Assembly: GCA_033809995.1 (NCBI GenBank)
Contig: JAPXKQ010000001.1
Location: 1 to 64,000, forward strand
Origin: Paratissierella sp033809995
Lineage (GTDB): Bacteria > Bacillota > Clostridia > Tissierellales > Tissierellaceae
Direction of reading: 5' to 3'
DNA: 64,000 bases
How positions within the stretch are numbered: position 1 is the first letter of the stretch; the number at the start of each line of letters is the position of its first letter. Below the pieces are notes generated by a model, which was not told the origin of the DNA, did no database searches, and was given only the letters and a program-made list of their open reading frames with translations. Below, in pieces: positions 42,434 through 51,849 of this stretch. The translations under genes were made by a program, and so were the position numbers.

Positions 42434-43792
42434 AATTGGTACAGTAATTCCATCAATGGTAATGGATTTTATAAGATTTAAATCAATGGGCTCTTCAATA
42501 TTATACATTATTAAGAATTTACTATCTTTTTCCTTGCTATTATGTTGTAAATCTTCCCAACGACTACTAAATATGGAAGTTTGGATTATATCTGTTTCTG
42601 TATTGATTTTTATATCAAATTCATAAGCTTGTGCAGCAATATCTCGTTTGCCTGAAATGCTTATTCCAAAGGGATTGATACCTATTTTTTCAATTTTTAT
42701 ACCTTTTGGCTCATTTATTTCTATATCCTTTAGTTCCAATATTTCGCTATCTTCAGCTGTAAAGCTTACTTCCCAGTTTCCCTTTAACTGCTTAGAGGTG
42801 CTAAAATATCCAAGAAGTTTATATTCATCTAGATTATCAGTGTCTATATCAAATATATACTCGCTATAATAACTATATTTGGGATTTTTAAGTTTCTTAA
42901 GTTCGTCTATTTTAAAGTTTATATGCGTATCTCTATCAATTCTTTCTCCTTTAGAATTCTTTAGATAGATATCGACACCTTGACCGTCAAAGTTTGTATC
43001 CCGCCATACCTGTACATGAAGCTTTCCGTCTATGACTCCTATATTGGAAATCATAGATGTTTTTATATCTGGAAATTTAAAATCAATGACATGGGGTGTT
43101 AAAATAGGAACTATTTCATTATCTGAATGAAGCCCTCCATATAAATTTCCATGGGACCAAGACATAAACTGTTTTGTAGTTGCATTTATATAGGAAGGAT
43201 CGTGGCTTATTTTGCTTAAATCAACTCCTATTTCATAGTCTTCATATTTTTTATTATCATAGAAGATATTTTCCACTTTAAAGGTTAAATTCTCTCCTTC
43301 AAATTTTGTATCATTTTCCGCTTCTAACAATATAGTTGCTTTTTTGTTCTCTTTGTCATAGTCTATCATTGACCAACCACAGGAATTTGCACCTTTTATA
43401 CTATAATAATCTAAAAAGTTCAGGTCTTCTCCTATGCGTTCTCCTTCCAAATCCTGAAATGTAATATAAGCCTTTACCATGTTATCATAGCGTGCAACTG
43501 CTACAACTTCCACTTTTATCCCTTGTTCAATACATACTTCTTCTACAGGTTTTATAAATTCAACAATATTTGGGTTTATCTTATCCCTAAGATTTAAGAA
43601 TGAAGATATATTTGCAGCTATTACAGTTGTAGTCATTAGACAAAATATTGCAGCTACTGCTATAACCAATTTTGAGGGTTTCTTACTTACGGAAATTCTC
43701 TTTGGATTCAATATACCATTCAACATCCTTGATTTTTGAACATCGTTTGGCGCAATAGAGTCAAAGCTATTATAGATATCTTCTTTTTTCAT
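42425..43792 (-). CDS. Membrane anti-sigma factor (DUF4179 type)
   Basis: A 455-residue protein with a cytoplasmic N-terminus of about 45 residues, one transmembrane helix (about 44-64, KLVIAVAAIFCLMTTTVIAA), and a large extracytoplasmic domain with the DUF4179-like pattern (VEEVCIEQGIKVEVVAVARYDNMVKAYITFQDLEG). It overlaps the ECF sigma gene by 4 bp and is expected to hold that sigma factor at the membrane until a signal arrives. Longer than the usual anti-sigma, with an extra beta-rich C-terminal region. The signal is unknown. Confidence 0.82.
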   Translation of the reverse strand: MKKEDIYNSFDSIAPNDVQKSRMLNGILNPKRISVSKKPSKLVIAVAAIFCLMTTTVIAANISSFLNLRDKINPNIVEFIKPVEEVCIEQGIKVEVVAVARYDNMVKAYITFQDLEGERIGEDLNFLDYYSIKGANSCGWSMIDYDKENKKATILLEAENDTKFEGENLTFKVENIFYDNKKYEDYEIGVDLSKISHDPSYINATTKQFMSWSHGNLYGGLHSDNEIVPILTPHVIDFKFPDIKTSMISNIGVIDGKLHVQVWRDTNFDGQGVDIYLKNSKGERIDRDTHINFKIDELKKLKNPKYSYYSEYIFDIDTDNLDEYKLLGYFSTSKQLKGNWEVSFTAEDSEILELKDIEINEPKGIKIEKIGINPFGISISGKRDIAAQAYEFDIKINTETDIIQTSIFSSRWEDLQHNSKEKDSKFLIMYNIEEPIDLNLIKSITIDGITVPIKK

Positions 43793-44289
43793 TTAACATC
43801 CTCCTTTAAAATAATTTTTAATTTCTTACGAGCTACAGACAACTGTGTACGTATTGTAGAACTTTTAATATTAAGTATTTTAGATATTTCTTCTGTTGAA
43901 TAGCCTTCATAATAATATAGATATATTACTATTTTATACTTGTTAGGTAATAGGAGTATTTGATTCCATACATTACTATAGGGTGAATCCTCTCCATATG
44001 AAGGCTCTGGTATATTATCAATATCAATTCTCTTTTTCCTCCACCAGTGCTTAAGTATATTTTTGCAGTGGTTTTGGGCTGTAAGTATCAGCCATGATTT
44101 TTCATGATTCAAATTTTCAAACCTATAATTTCCATGTAAAAGATTTAGAAAGATATTTTGAACTGCATCTTCAGCATCAGGAATATTTTTTAAATACATT
44201 AAGCAAATCTTATATATGGTATTTACATTACGGTTATAGATTTCTATTATCTCATCGTTAGTATAAAGTGAAGATTGATCCAATTTCAC
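43789..44289 (-). CDS. ECF-type RNA polymerase sigma factor
   Basis: A 166-residue sigma factor with region 2 (NRNVNTIYKICLMYLKNIPDAEDAVQNIFLNLL, about 14-48) and region 4 (LPNKYKIVIYLYYYEGYSTEEISKILNIKSSTIRTQLSVARKKLK, about 110-157). It lacks the regions of housekeeping sigma. Its anti-sigma gene follows directly. It is divergent from a second ECF gene at 44546, with 256 bp between them that must contain both promoters; none is identified here. Confidence 0.9.
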   Translation of the reverse strand: MKLDQSSLYTNDEIIEIYNRNVNTIYKICLMYLKNIPDAEDAVQNIFLNLLHGNYRFENLNHEKSWLILTAQNHCKNILKHWWRKKRIDIDNIPEPSYGEDSPYSNVWNQILLLPNKYKIVIYLYYYEGYSTEEISKILNIKSSTIRTQLSVARKKLKIILKEDVK

Positions 44290-44545
44290 ACCTCCTTGTA
44301 AGTCCTTCCATTAATAATACAATTTAGGAAGTTTAAATGTTGTATATTAATAAAAAAATTTTCAAATAGTTTAATTTGAAGTAATTTAATCTTTGATTAA
44401 CTCCATTCTACATTAGAATTTGTATATACTTAAATTAATCAAAATAAAAATAATTACAAAGTTATCTAAATTCAATATAAAATGAAACCAAAATTAAAGC
44501 TTTGTTGTATATATAAGTGATAAGGTAAATTATGGGGGTGATTTG

Positions 44546-45103
44546 ATGGAAGACGTACATCTAATCAAAGGCGTTAAAAAAAGAGATCAAAGGTCTTTGG
44601 AGATATTAATGGACAAGTATTTAAACTATGTATTTACTATAGTAAACAATATACTGGGAGATTTTTTGGAAGCTGAAGATATTGAAGAAGTGTGTATGGA
44701 TGTATTTATCTCCCTATGGAATAATGCAGATAAGATAGATTCAAGCTATGATGAGTTAAAACCCTATATAGCTGCTATAGCACGAAATACCGCTAGAAAT
44801 AAGTTTAAGACATCAGGTGGTTTTACAGAGCCGCTGGATGATCAAATAAACCTTATGGTAGGCGATAAAGTAGAAGATAAGATTTTACAGAAAGAAATGT
44901 CACAATTACTTAAGAGTCTAATATCAGAATTAGTTGAACCGGATAAAGAAATCGTCGTACGCTACTATTTCTTTTATGAAAAGGTCAAAGATATAGCAAA
45001 TAGGCTTAACTTAAATGAAAATACTGTAAAAACTAAATTGTCCAGAAGTAGGGAAAGACTAAAAATTATGATTGAAGAAAGGAGATTTTTTAATGAAGGT
45101 TAA
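44546..45103 (+). CDS. ECF-type RNA polymerase sigma factor (second)
   Basis: A 185-residue sigma factor with region 2 (LEILMDKYLNYVFTIVNNILGDFLEAEDIEEVCMDVFISLW) and region 4 (LVEPDKEIVVRYYFFYEKVKDIANRLNLNENTVKTKLSRSRERLK). The ATG at 44546 follows GGGGGTG; the in-frame TTG at 44543 is less likely. It overlaps the downstream anti-sigma gene by 11 bp. It is not a close copy of the sigma factor at 43789, so the two pairs probably answer different signals. Confidence 0.9.
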   Translation: MEDVHLIKGVKKRDQRSLEILMDKYLNYVFTIVNNILGDFLEAEDIEEVCMDVFISLWNNADKIDSSYDELKPYIAAIARNTARNKFKTSGGFTEPLDDQINLMVGDKVEDKILQKEMSQLLKSLISELVEPDKEIVVRYYFFYEKVKDIANRLNLNENTVKTKLSRSRERLKIMIEERRFFNEG

Positions 45104-46139
45104 TATAAGGGATTTATTTTCTCAATTGGATTATAAGGAATACAAGGATATAGAAATTGAAAATACTTCAGATAATCATGTGAATATTGCTGCCATAAAG
45201 GAAAGGGTTTTGGGAAAAATTGATAGGAAGGAATCTGATTTGACTAGCAGAAAAAGGATAAAGAAAAAATACTTTAGGGGTATATGGGCAGCTGCTTTGA
45301 TTATATGTCTAACGGCTACAACGGTTTTTGCTTTTACTAACATAGACTTTTTTAAAGAGATATTTGGAAAAAAAGCAGAAGTAGTTGAAAAGGATATACA
45401 AAATGTACTGGCAATTACTGAAAATGAAGATTTTAAATTAACTGTGGAAAGTATGTTAACTGACGGAAATCAAAATTACGTTATCATATCTTTAGAGAAT
45501 AAAAACAACGAAGAATTAGGGGAAATGGTTCCGTTTTTTAGTATGAAAAAGCTAACAAAGCCAGATTCTGAGGATAGGATATATGAACCCAATGAAATAG
45601 GTAAGCCTTCCATAGGTGTGATGAAAACTGAAAAAATTGAAAGTCTGGATGCTACGGAAAATAAAAACTATTACCTTTTCACTTACAACACAAGTGATAA
45701 TATGATAGGAGAAAAGGTGGAATTATCTCTAAGTGGAATGCGTGGGGATGGTGAGAAACTAGAGAAATATGATAAAGAGTTAAGTGTAATATTTGATGTA
45801 AAGGACAATGGGAACTTAAAAACCATTGATATGGGAGAGCTGCACTCAGTAGACAATAAATACTACATTACAGAAATAAAATATTCCAATCTAGGGATGA
45901 ATATAAAGGGTAAATGTATTGAAGATATAGAAGGTATTCCAATTTTAAAAGTCAATTTAAAATATAAAGATGGCACTATAGAGGAGTTGGCTAGAGAGAT
46001 AGAATTTAAGGATAAATATGGATTTTCATACCATAGGTTTAAGGATGAATTTAGTAATATAGTAATATTTAAAGAACTTATTGATATAAATGAAATAGAA
46101 AGCATAATCATAGAAGATAAAGAGTATAAAATCAATTAA
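45093..46139 (+). CDS. Membrane anti-sigma factor (DUF4179 type, second)
   Basis: A 348-residue protein with a cytoplasmic N-terminus (1-65), a transmembrane helix (about 66-85, GIWAAALIICLTATTVFAF) and a DUF4179-like exterior domain (KKAEVVEKDIQNVLAITENEDFKLTVESMLTDGNQNYVIISLENKN). The ATG at 45093 is preferred: AAAGGAG lies 8 nt upstream, whereas the TTG at 45072 lies before that site. Overlap with the sigma gene implies a stoichiometric pair. The N-terminal motif that binds sigma is not one I can name. Confidence 0.82.
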   Translation: MKVNIRDLFSQLDYKEYKDIEIENTSDNHVNIAAIKERVLGKIDRKESDLTSRKRIKKKYFRGIWAAALIICLTATTVFAFTNIDFFKEIFGKKAEVVEKDIQNVLAITENEDFKLTVESMLTDGNQNYVIISLENKNNEELGEMVPFFSMKKLTKPDSEDRIYEPNEIGKPSIGVMKTEKIESLDATENKNYYLFTYNTSDNMIGEKVELSLSGMRGDGEKLEKYDKELSVIFDVKDNGNLKTIDMGELHSVDNKYYITEIKYSNLGMNIKGKCIEDIEGIPILKVNLKYKDGTIEELAREIEFKDKYGFSYHRFKDEFSNIVIFKELIDINEIESIIIEDKEYKIN

Positions 46140-46148
46140 TTACAGTTT

Positions 46149-46190
46149 AAAGGACCATGAAAACATAAAATATTTCATGGTCCTTTTATC
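46149..46190. terminator. Terminator between convergent anti-sigma and DsbA-family genes
   Basis: AAAGGACCATGAAA (46149-46162) pairs perfectly with TTTCATGGTCCTTT (46173-46186), followed by TATCTT. It can serve both strands. Confidence 0.8.
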
Positions 46191-46196
46191 TTCTCA

Positions 46197-46787
46197 TTAT
46201 TTAAGTAAATCCTGCCTAAACTTCTCATAATCCTTTAAAAGGGTAACGTATTTCTTTTCATTGACTATAAAGGTAGGTATACTTTCGATATTATAATCCT
46301 CGCTTAATTTTTTCGCTTCTTCCATTTGTGAGTCAAATTCGCCCTTATCAATTTTTTCATTCATTTCAATTATATTTAGCCCAACATATAACCCAATTTC
46401 ATTGATAATTAAAGGGTCCCCTACATTTTTCCCAAATTCAAATATATATCTAAAGGCTTCTTTGGAAAATTCATAGAATTTACCTACTGTTTCAGCATAA
46501 AGGGCTGCTTTGTGTAATCTTGTAGTATTAAATTTCTTAATCTTATTATTGTAGATAAGGTCATATTCCTTACCCAATCTTTCAATACGCTTATAGCTCA
46601 TATCAATTTGCTCTTGAGGTATACTATCTGTCAAGTCCCCACCACCTATAGGCATATCAGGATCTAGTTCATATGGAAAGTACTGAATATTCACATCTTT
46701 GTTCTCTTTTCTTAATCTATCTGCTATGGAAAAGCCTATATAACAAAATGGGCATGCAAAATCAGAAAAAACCTTTATATTAATCAT
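46197..46787 (-). CDS. DsbA-family (FrnE-like) oxidoreductase
   Basis: A 196-residue thioredoxin-fold protein without a signal peptide. The redox motif CPFC is in SDFACPFCYIGFSIADRL at the N-terminus, a helical insertion follows (about 60-150), and the cis-proline region is IESIPTFIVNEKKYV. This is the FrnE/2-hydroxychromene isomerase branch, which acts in the cytoplasm, often in polyketide or stress pathways. The substrate is unknown. It stands alone on the minus strand. Confidence 0.85.
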   Translation of the reverse strand: MINIKVFSDFACPFCYIGFSIADRLRKENKDVNIQYFPYELDPDMPIGGGDLTDSIPQEQIDMSYKRIERLGKEYDLIYNNKIKKFNTTRLHKAALYAETVGKFYEFSKEAFRYIFEFGKNVGDPLIINEIGLYVGLNIIEMNEKIDKGEFDSQMEEAKKLSEDYNIESIPTFIVNEKKYVTLLKDYEKFRQDLLK

Positions 46788-46927
46788 TTGATCACTCCTA
46801 AAATTATAATTAATTTAGTTATACCCAAGGGAAGGTAAGATTAACAAAGACAAGGATTTAAGATAGACAAAAAGGCTATAATTGATATAATGAAATTAAC
46901 AAGTATTCATAAGGTGATAAGAAAGAA

Positions 46928-47221
46928 ATTGAAAATATTAAAAATCAAATAATTGAAAAGTATAACCCAAATGATATATATTTATTTGGTTCAAATGCAA
47001 AGGGTGTTGTGCGAAAAAATAGTGATATTGATATATGTGTTATTATGGATACGGATAATAAAAGGCAACTGTTACAAGAAATGTTATACGAGTTAGAATA
47101 TAGCGTTGATTTAGATATTGTTATATATACGGAGAAAGAATGGCTAAAGTATCGAGATGACTTATCTACATTTGCAAGTATTATATATAGAACAGGAGTG
47201 AGCCTGTTAGAAGAAAATTGA
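46928..47221 (+). CDS. MNT-type nucleotidyltransferase, start codon unclear
   Basis: The frame encodes a minimal nucleotidyltransferase: IYLFGSNAKGVVRKNSDIDICVIMD holds the GS motif and the DxD metal site, and VDLDIVIYTEKEW the third acidic residue. No ATG, GTG or TTG lies in frame upstream of the GS motif; the first in-frame GTG (47009) would remove it. An ATT at 46928 about 11 nt after AAGGTG is a possible rare start, giving 97 residues. Alternatively the gene has lost its start. MNT proteins usually pair with HEPN proteins as toxin-antitoxin modules, but no HEPN gene is adjacent. Confidence 0.55.
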   Translation: MENIKNQIIEKYNPNDIYLFGSNAKGVVRKNSDIDICVIMDTDNKRQLLQEMLYELEYSVDLDIVIYTEKEWLKYRDDLSTFASIIYRTGVSLLEEN

Positions 47222-47243
47222 GTAGAGATACTCAATTTTTTTA

Positions 47244-47305
47244 TTGACATTTATTATGAGTTTCTATATATTGATATTAGATATATCGAATATAGATATA
47301 GGGTG
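47244..47305 (+). promoter_or_regulatory. Promoter and possible PadR operator
   Basis: TTGACA (47244-47249), 17 bp, TATATT (47267-47272). The -10 is overlapped by an imperfect palindrome built from ATATTGATAT and ATATCGAATAT, a plausible self-regulatory operator of the PadR protein. Confidence 0.55.
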
Positions 47306-47310
47306 ATAAT

Positions 47311-47634
47311 ATGGCAAAAGAACAATTTAAAAATTTAACAGAGCCTATGTATTATATTCTTCTAGCGTTAACAGAAGAAAGACATGGATATGAGATAATG
47401 CAGATAATAGATGAATTTACAAAGGGACGGGTGCAAGTAGGACCTGGGACTTTGTACAATCTCTTATCACGTTTTCAAAAGGAAAATTTAATCAGACTTA
47501 TGTCAGATGATGGTCGAAGGAAAACCTATAAATTAACACCAGATGGTAGAGAGGTGTTAGAAGAAGAATTTAAAAGACTACAAAAATTAGTGATGGATGG
47601 AGAAGAGGTATTAGGGAGGTGTAGTGATGAATAA
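47311..47634 (+). CDS. PadR-family transcriptional regulator
   Basis: A 107-residue winged-helix regulator: LTEPMYYILLALTEERHGYEIMQIIDEF, GPGTLYNLLSRFQKENLI and RRKTYKLTPDGREVLEEEFKRL are the PadR signatures. It belongs to the short (PadR-s2) class with one C-terminal helix. It is coupled by overlap to the DUF2812 gene, a very common pairing in which the PadR protein represses its own operon. Confidence 0.93.
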   Translation: MAKEQFKNLTEPMYYILLALTEERHGYEIMQIIDEFTKGRVQVGPGTLYNLLSRFQKENLIRLMSDDGRRKTYKLTPDGREVLEEEFKRLQKLVMDGEEVLGRCSDE

Positions 47635-48934
47635 GGATATAAAGAAGGAGTTATTTTTATTTACAGCTACAGATTATTTCTCGTTAAAGGATCATTTTGA
47701 AGAGATGGCAAGAGAAGGCTGGATGCTTAAAAACATTAAGTTTTTGACTGCCCAATATAGAAAAATTGAACCTAAAGAATTAGTATTTTCTGTAGAACTA
47801 TACCCTAGAACAGCGGAAGAAGATGATAAGAACTCATTTATCAATCTATGCGAAGAATCAGGCTGGAAGTATATTGCCTCATCAAAAAATATGTTAGTAT
47901 TTTATTCTAATAAAGAAGATAATCTTATACCAATTCATACAGATGAAAAACTACATGAAAAGGTATTGAGTAAAGCTATTTTTATGGATATTCTTAATAG
48001 GATTATATGGCCCTTACTTGCTGTTAGATGGTCTAGAATTCTACCTATTAGCTATGTAAACTTATCAACAAATACTGGAATTATGATGCCTATATTTCTA
48101 ATCCTCCTTTTAACGATTACATTGTCATATATATTTGGGTGTTTAATTTGGATTATTAAGGCAAAGCTGAGTGTAAAGAAAAATAAAAAAATTCCAAAGA
48201 CCAGCTATGCACTGGCAAGATTAAGGGCAATAAGTGCGTTTATATTGTTAGTAACCGCGACATTAACGATAATAGCTGATTTAATTGGATTGAAGATTTT
48301 AAGCTTAATTATTTTATCATCAATATTGTTATTAATTATTTTTCATAAGGTAGATATTAGATTCAAAAAAGAAACATTAGATTTAATTAAAAAAACAGCT
48401 TTATTCTCAATTGCAGCATTAGTAATCATATATATGATGCTGGAAACAGGATCCATTCAAAGAAATGATAAGATAAAGGCAGGATATATAGGTTTTACCT
48501 GTAGGGATTTCAACATAACAGAACCTCAAATTGGAAAATTTGATAGAAAAGGCAGTCTATTGGTGCCAAAGGTTTCGATTTATAGTGAAATTAATCAAAA
48601 TATTCCTAAGGAATTTATGAAACTATATATTGAATATGGGGTGGGTTATACTATAGAGACCACCTATTCTAAGTCTATGAGCAATAAAATAGCTAAATAT
48701 ATTTTTGATGGTATGGTTAAAGATGATTTAATACATGAAAAAGAAATAATATCTATAAAAGATAAACTGGATGATATAGATGAAGGATATTTTATCAGTT
48801 ATTCAAATGAGGTAGATGGTAGAAAATCCATTATAATATTAAGAGGAAAAGAAGTAATTTATCTAAAAGGGAGCATAGATTTTTCTGATATAAGAAATCT
48901 AGAGATAATAAACAATAAATTAAATGATTATTGA
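47627..48934 (+). CDS. DUF2812-domain membrane protein
   Basis: A 435-residue protein. The N-terminal domain (about 1-105; KKELFLFTATDYFSLKDHFEEMAREGWMLKNI) is DUF2812, then a membrane region of about four or five helices (about 115-285), then an extracytoplasmic or cytoplasmic C-terminal domain. The function of DUF2812 is unknown; genes of this type follow PadR repressors and may respond to envelope stress. The ATG at 47627 overlaps the padR end. A terminator hairpin (48939-48959, GTCCTAAG/CTTAGGAC) follows. Confidence 0.82.
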   Translation: MNKDIKKELFLFTATDYFSLKDHFEEMAREGWMLKNIKFLTAQYRKIEPKELVFSVELYPRTAEEDDKNSFINLCEESGWKYIASSKNMLVFYSNKEDNLIPIHTDEKLHEKVLSKAIFMDILNRIIWPLLAVRWSRILPISYVNLSTNTGIMMPIFLILLLTITLSYIFGCLIWIIKAKLSVKKNKKIPKTSYALARLRAISAFILLVTATLTIIADLIGLKILSLIILSSILLLIIFHKVDIRFKKETLDLIKKTALFSIAALVIIYMMLETGSIQRNDKIKAGYIGFTCRDFNITEPQIGKFDRKGSLLVPKVSIYSEINQNIPKEFMKLYIEYGVGYTIETTYSKSMSNKIAKYIFDGMVKDDLIHEKEIISIKDKLDDIDEGYFISYSNEVDGRKSIIILRGKEVIYLKGSIDFSDIRNLEIINNKLNDY

Positions 48935-48938
48935 TTTT

Positions 48939-48965
48939 GTCCTAAGTATTCCTTAGGACTTTTAT
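48939..48965 (+). terminator. Terminator after the DUF2812 gene
   Basis: GTCCTAAG (48939-48946) pairs with CTTAGGAC (48952-48959) and a short TTTTAT tail follows. Confidence 0.65.
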
Positions 48966-49003
48966 GATATAATCAACTTAATACCTTAAAGGGAGGCGAT
49001 ATC

Positions 49004-49942
49004 ATGTACACTGAAATCAACAATAGGATATACGACTTAAGAGAGAAGCTACGTATCAAAGAAAAGCTTGATTCATTAAAGAAAATGGCAGAGGAAGAAT
49101 TAGATAAAAAGAAAAACCAAGCTTTAGAGTTGGAAAAACAACTTAAAAAAGAAGAAAAAGATGTAGTAAAACTTGAAGGTACTAGTTTTAGTTCCATATT
49201 TCTTGCCCTAATAGGCAAAAAGGATGAAAAACTAGATAAGGAAAGAGAAGAATTTTTAACTGCCAAATTAAAATATGAAGAATGTTTGGATTCAATTAAG
49301 GAAATTGAAAAAGAACTTGGATTTGCTAAAGATGAACTACGTAAATATATTGGTATACAAGAAGAATTTGAAAAAGTAATGAAGGAAAAGGAAAATCTTC
49401 TTTTAAATGAGGATAGTGATAAGGGAAGAAATTTAAGACAAAATTTAGAGAGGATAAATGAACTAAAGTTGGATATAAAGGAGATACACGAAGCAATAGC
49501 TGCAGGAAATAGGGCAAGTGAATCTTTATCTAAAATGAAGGAACGACTAGATTCTGCTCATGGTTGGGGAGTATGGGATATGCTTGGAGGAGGACTTATA
49601 TCCAACATAGCAAAACATTCGGCAATTGATGATGCAAATGAAATTTCACATGAAGCTCAATATAATTTAAAGGCATTCCAAAAAGAATTACGTGATGTAA
49701 ATGAGTTTACAGATGTAGCAGTAAATATTTCTGGCTTTACAACTTTTGCTGATTTTTTCTTTGATGGTTTCTTTGTGGATTGGTTTGTTCAATCTAAGAT
49801 AAATGATTCCATTGACAATATAAATAATGTTTATAATAGGGTAGAAACAATCGTGAATGATTTAAATAGAAACCTCAACAATTTAAATAGAGAATTAATA
49901 AATTTGGAATCAGAAACAAAGAATATCCTTGAAATCCAATAA
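49004..49942 (+). CDS. Coiled-coil protein of unknown function
   Basis: A 312-residue soluble protein that I cannot assign. Residues 1-135 are a long coiled coil rich in Lys/Glu (MAEEELDKKKNQALELEKQLKKEEKDV), interrupted by a short hydrophobic loop (SFSSIFLALIGKKDEKL). A Gly-rich central segment (WGVWDMLGGGLISNIAKHS) is followed by a second helical region and an Asn-rich coil (about 265-310). A FADFFFDGFFVDW aromatic patch stands out. No signal peptide is seen. A GGGAGG ribosome site supports the start. It may be cotranscribed with pepF. Confidence 0.7.
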   Translation: MYTEINNRIYDLREKLRIKEKLDSLKKMAEEELDKKKNQALELEKQLKKEEKDVVKLEGTSFSSIFLALIGKKDEKLDKEREEFLTAKLKYEECLDSIKEIEKELGFAKDELRKYIGIQEEFEKVMKEKENLLLNEDSDKGRNLRQNLERINELKLDIKEIHEAIAAGNRASESLSKMKERLDSAHGWGVWDMLGGGLISNIAKHSAIDDANEISHEAQYNLKAFQKELRDVNEFTDVAVNISGFTTFADFFFDGFFVDWFVQSKINDSIDNINNVYNRVETIVNDLNRNLNNLNRELINLESETKNILEIQ

Positions 49943-49993
49943 TTATAAGGATATGCTATATTTAGAGATGCGAAGGAATAAGGAGGGGTATTT

Positions 49994-51811
49994 TTGTCTA
50001 AAGTCATACAGATGCGAAAAGATGTGGATGTAAATTTAACATGGGATTTGACGGCGATATTTAAGACAGAAGAAGACTATGAAGCGGCAGTAAAAAAGTC
50101 CCAAGAATTAACTGATGAGATTAAAAAAGAATTTAAAGGCAAATTAAATTCTGCTGCTAATATCAATGCTTGTCTAGACCAATTAAGAGAATTTTATCAG
50201 CTAGCAATTCTTACAGGGACCTATTCCTATTTAGCTGTAGCTGTTGACCAAACAAACGTAGAAAATCAAAGTAGACAAATGAAATTAGCAAATATAGGCT
50301 CAAACCTTGAAAGTAGATTAAGCTTTATAGATAGCGAAATCATACAAGTAGATGAATCTATTATCAAAGAAGCTATAAAAGACTCCAAAGAAAACAAAGG
50401 ATATCTTGAAGACATATTGAGAAGAAAGAAGCATGCTCTTCATCCAGAGGTAGAAAGAACACTTTCGGCTTTATCACCTGTACTTGGCTCACCTTATGCA
50501 ATTTACAATAGAGCAAAGCTTGCAGATATGGATTTTGGTACATTTATGGTAGATGGAAAGGAATACCCATTAAGCTTTGTACTGTTTGAAGGTGAATGGG
50601 AATATGAAAAGGATACTAAAATTAGACGTGCTGCCTTTGAGGCTTTCTCGAAAAAGCTTAGAGAATATCAACATACAATTGCAGGAACATATCAGACACA
50701 GGTTCAAAAGGAAAAGACCCTTTCTACATTAAGAGGATTTGATTCTGTCATTGATAGTTTATTGTTCCCACAAGAAGTAGATAGAGAATTATATAATAGA
50801 CAAATAGATTTAATTATGGAACATTTAGCTCCGCATATGAGAAAATTTGCAAAGCTTCTCCAAAGAATACATGGCTTAGATGAAATGACCTTTGCAGATT
50901 TAAAATTAGATGTTGACCCAGACTTCGAACCTGAAATAACTGTAGAAGAGTCTAGGAAATATATTGAGGGAGCACTAAGTGTTTTAGGTGAGGACTATTT
51001 AGAAGCTGTTAATAGAGCTTACGATGAGAGATGGATAGACTTTGTTCAAAACAAGGGTAAATCTACAGGTGCATTTTGCTCAAGTCCATATGGAGCACAC
51101 CCATATATTCTAATATCCTGGACAGAAAGAATGAGAGAGGTATTTGTGTTAGCCCATGAACTAGGCCATGCTGGACATTTCTACTTAGCTCATCAAAATC
51201 AAAATATCTTTGATTCTAGGCCATCATTATATTTCATTGAATCACCATCAACCATGAATGAGATGCTAATGGCAAATTATCTAATGAAAAATACTGATGA
51301 TAAGAGAATGAAAAGATGGGTATTATCTTCGATGATTAGCAGAACATATTACCACAACTTTGTAACCCACCTATTAGAAGCTCATTATCAAAGGGAAGTA
51401 TATAACATAATAGATGCAGGTGGAAGTATCCATGCAGCTAAATTAAATGAATTGAAAAGAGCAACCCTTGAAAAGTTCTGGGGAGATACTGTTAAGATTA
51501 ATGATGGTGCGGAGCTTACTTGGATGAGACAGCCACACTATTATATGGGACTATATCCATATACTTATAGTGCAGGTCTTACAATTGCTACAGAAGTAAG
51601 TAAAAGAATATTAACAGAAGGTCAAGCTGCTTTGGATGATTGGAAAAATGTATTAAAAGCTGGTGGAACTAAGACCCCAGTTGAACTTGCTAAGATGGCA
51701 GGTGTAGATATTACTACGGATAAACCTCTATTAAATACTATAGAGCACATTGGAAATATAATTGACGATATAATAAGATTAACAGATGAAATTGAAAATG
51801 AAGATAAATAA
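49994..51811 (+). CDS. pepF: Oligoendopeptidase F (M3B metallopeptidase)
   Basis: A 605-residue cytoplasmic peptidase of normal PepF length. The zinc motif HELGH is in VFVLAHELGHAGHFYLA (about residue 389-405), and the third ligand is in SPSTMNEMLMANYLM. It hydrolyses short oligopeptides, which suits an amino-acid fermenter. It starts with TTG at 49994 behind a strong AGGAGGGG. The gene ends at a bidirectional terminator shared with the minus-strand operon. Confidence 0.95.
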   Translation: MSKVIQMRKDVDVNLTWDLTAIFKTEEDYEAAVKKSQELTDEIKKEFKGKLNSAANINACLDQLREFYQLAILTGTYSYLAVAVDQTNVENQSRQMKLANIGSNLESRLSFIDSEIIQVDESIIKEAIKDSKENKGYLEDILRRKKHALHPEVERTLSALSPVLGSPYAIYNRAKLADMDFGTFMVDGKEYPLSFVLFEGEWEYEKDTKIRRAAFEAFSKKLREYQHTIAGTYQTQVQKEKTLSTLRGFDSVIDSLLFPQEVDRELYNRQIDLIMEHLAPHMRKFAKLLQRIHGLDEMTFADLKLDVDPDFEPEITVEESRKYIEGALSVLGEDYLEAVNRAYDERWIDFVQNKGKSTGAFCSSPYGAHPYILISWTERMREVFVLAHELGHAGHFYLAHQNQNIFDSRPSLYFIESPSTMNEMLMANYLMKNTDDKRMKRWVLSSMISRTYYHNFVTHLLEAHYQREVYNIIDAGGSIHAAKLNELKRATLEKFWGDTVKINDGAELTWMRQPHYYMGLYPYTYSAGLTIATEVSKRILTEGQAALDDWKNVLKAGGTKTPVELAKMAGVDITTDKPLLNTIEHIGNIIDDIIRLTDEIENEDK

Positions 51812-51840
51812 AATGACCCGATTGGGTCATTTTATTTTTT
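51810..51840. terminator. Bidirectional terminator, pepF versus OsmC-like gene
   Basis: AAAATGACCC (51810-51819) pairs with GGGTCATTTT (51824-51833) around GATT, followed by a T-run on the plus strand. Confidence 0.85.
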
Positions 51841-51849
51841 AATTACAAA

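Noticed and set aside
49326..49517. Small antisense frame in the coiled-coil gene, and similar frames inside other genes.
   Set aside because: Shadow frames of real genes with no ribosome sites.
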